From positions 1 through 5,227 of the forward strand of contig JALWZI010000168.1 in assembly GCA_027002755.1 (NCBI GenBank): 5,227 nt of DNA. Reading direction: 5' to 3'. The notes below the pieces were generated by a model that was given only the letters and a program-made list of their open reading frames with translations, made no database searches and had not been told where the DNA came from. Below, in pieces: positions 4,263-5,227 of this stretch (position 1 is the first letter of the stretch; the number at the start of each line of letters is the position of its first letter). This stretch comes from Campylobacteraceae bacterium. Lineage in GTDB: Bacteria; Campylobacterota; Campylobacteria; Campylobacterales; Sulfurovaceae. A program made the position numbers and the translations under genes.

Positions 4263-5123
4263 TCACAGATTCCTCCACTCGTCATACTCCCTCGGGATCA
4301 GATACTCCTCTGTCTTGATGGGGCACTCCCAGAGGCCGTGTTCGTAGCCGATGGAGTAGAGGCGGTCGAGGGCCTCCAGTTGCCGGTCGGAGAGTTCGGC
4401 GCTCTCTTCGGAGGCGTACATATTGAGGTAACGATCCAGCAACTCGTCGGAGATCCGTACCAGCTGTTGCTCTTCCAGAAGGCGGCAGAGCTCCTCTTTG
4501 CGTTGGTTGGCGACGCGGACTCCGTCGGTGAGGATCTTTTCGATTTCGATAGCGCGGTTGAGGGGCAGGCTGCGACGCAGGGCCATGCCCCCCAGGGGCA
4601 GGGGCAGTTCGGCCCCCGCCAGCTCCCGCCAGATCTCCCAGACCTCCTTCTCCACCTCCAGGTTTTCGTCGAAATCGAGGATCGATTCGTGGATGAGCAC
4701 GCCCGCATCGACGGTGCCGTCGAGGACCGCCTGCTCGATCTCAAGGAAGTTCATGTAAACCGGGCGGGCCTGGGGGTAGTAGATCCGCACCAGCATGGCG
4801 TTGGTGGTGTAGCGTCCCGAGAGGGCCACTTTGAAGTTGCGGCGCAGCCGTTTGCCTTTGCGTTTGATCAGCTTGGGCCCGTACCCCTCTCCGAAGCTGA
4901 CGGCGGTTCGCAGCAGGGCGTAGTCCTCCCGGATCAGAGGGTAGAGCCCGAAACTGATTGCACTCACGTCATAGGTGCCTTTGAGGGCTTCGACGTTGAG
5001 GGTTTCGATGTCGAGCCCGATATTTTCGAAGCGGTAGTCCCGGGTATCGACCCATCCGAAACGGATGGCGTAATACATAAAGATATCGTCGGCATCGGGA
5101 GAATGGGCCAGTTGAACGGTCAT
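4263..5123 (-). CDS. mqnD: 1,4-dihydroxy-6-naphthoate synthase MqnD (futalosine menaquinone pathway)
   Basis: MqnD converts cyclic dehypoxanthinyl futalosine to 1,4-dihydroxy-6-naphthoate in the alternative menaquinone pathway, the route used by Campylobacterota to make the quinone of their anaerobic or microaerobic respiration. The 286-residue protein has the MqnA/MqnD periplasmic-binding-protein-like fold signatures: LAHSPDADDIFMYYAI at 5-20 (the MqnD-type SPxxDxF start), DVSAISFGLYPLI at 52-64, GRYTTNAMLV at 103-112 and DGTVDAGVLIHES at 135-147. H145 in the IHE motif corresponds to the proposed catalytic His of the Thermus enzyme. There is no signal peptide, as expected for a cytosolic enzyme. 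The ATG at 5123-5121 has GGAG five bases upstream. It is the first gene of a probable mqnD-murB transcript. MqnA is the main alternative, but the SPDADD start and IHE motif favour MqnD. Confidence 0.88.
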   Translation of the reverse strand: MTVQLAHSPDADDIFMYYAIRFGWVDTRDYRFENIGLDIETLNVEALKGTYDVSAISFGLYPLIREDYALLRTAVSFGEGYGPKLIKRKGKRLRRNFKVALSGRYTTNAMLVRIYYPQARPVYMNFLEIEQAVLDGTVDAGVLIHESILDFDENLEVEKEVWEIWRELAGAELPLPLGGMALRRSLPLNRAIEIEKILTDGVRVANQRKEELCRLLEEQQLVRISDELLDRYLNMYASEESAELSDRQLEALDRLYSIGYEHGLWECPIKTEEYLIPREYDEWRNL

Positions 5124-5142
5124 GGTAGCTCCGGGATTGGAA

Positions 5143-5160
5143 TGGTGCTATTTTATCCAA
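5143..5160 (-). promoter_or_regulatory. Candidate promoter for mqnD-murB
   Basis: On the minus strand TAAAAT (5155-5150) is preceded by TTTTTGGA, an AT-rich -10 region of epsilonproteobacterial type. Transcription would begin near 5143, leaving a leader of about 20 bases with the GGAG Shine-Dalgarno sequence. No clear -35 box is seen. Confidence 0.5.
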
Positions 5161-5201
5161 AAATGACATTTTGAAATTTTCATCCCGTCCGTAGGGAGAT
5201 G

Positions 5202-5227
5202 GTGATAAAATCACATCAAATTATCAC
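5202..5227. promoter_or_regulatory. Inverted repeat GTGATAA / TTATCAC with an embedded outward -10 box
   Basis: GTGATAA (5202-5208) and TTATCAC (5221-5227) are perfect inverted 7-mers 12 bases apart. A nested shorter pair, GTGAT (5202-5206) and ATCAC (5210-5214), surrounds AAA. The plus-strand TGATAAAAT (5203-5211) fits an extended -10 (TGnTATAAT), so a divergent gene may start just beyond the window. The repeat could be an operator for that gene or for mqnD. The edge cuts off the context. Confidence 0.4.

Noticed and set aside
4338..5174. 278-codon plus-strand reading frame opposite mqnD
   Set aside because: It is an antisense shadow of a complete MqnD on the minus strand and its peptide shows no recognisable motif.

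Overview
The window looks like chromosomal DNA from a Campylobacterota (epsilonproteobacterial) genome of relatively high GC content. It fits a Nitratifractor- or Sulfurovum-like sulfur or vent lineage better than the AT-rich Helicobacter/Campylobacter genomes, although the species cannot be fixed from the sequence. The main clue is the gene set: an HP0268-family small protein directly before miaB, divergent from nusA (as I recall, the same order as Cj0460 / Cj0459c-Cj0458c in Campylobacter jejuni), a short 260-residue MurB, and a futalosine-pathway MqnD.

Layout from left to right: (1) 1-502, minus strand, the 5' part of nusA, cut by the window edge. (2) 503-708, a divergent control region with back-to-back -10 candidates for nusA and for the HP0268-miaB pair. 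(3) 709-2263, plus strand, the HP0268-like gene and miaB, 10 bases apart and probably one operon. (4) 2264-2573, a 310-base non-coding stretch built almost entirely from short tandem repeats (four heptamer families and one octamer) alternating with compact perfect or near-perfect hairpins. Four of these five hairpins carry GGAG or GTAG at the 5' foot when read on the minus strand, as REP/RAYT elements do. The last one encloses the ribosome binding site of the next gene. (5) 2574-3407, plus strand, a complete XerC/XerD-type tyrosine recombinase. (6) 3408-3458, a short convergent gap with repeated TGTCA motifs. (7) 3459-5123, minus strand, murB (GTG start) and mqnD, 21 bases apart, probably transcribed mqnD then murB. 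(8) 5124-5227, an upstream region with a minus-strand promoter candidate and, at the edge, an inverted repeat that contains a second, outward-facing -10 candidate.

Most genes are housekeeping: transcription elongation/antitermination (NusA), tRNA modification (MiaB), chromosome-dimer or site-specific recombination (Xer), peptidoglycan precursor synthesis (MurB) and menaquinone synthesis (MqnD). No defence system, CRISPR array, complete transposon, tRNA or rRNA is visible. The unusual part is the composite hairpin/short-tandem-repeat island between miaB and the recombinase gene, including the hairpin that occludes the recombinase Shine-Dalgarno sequence. No protein-coding system in this window is new to me.
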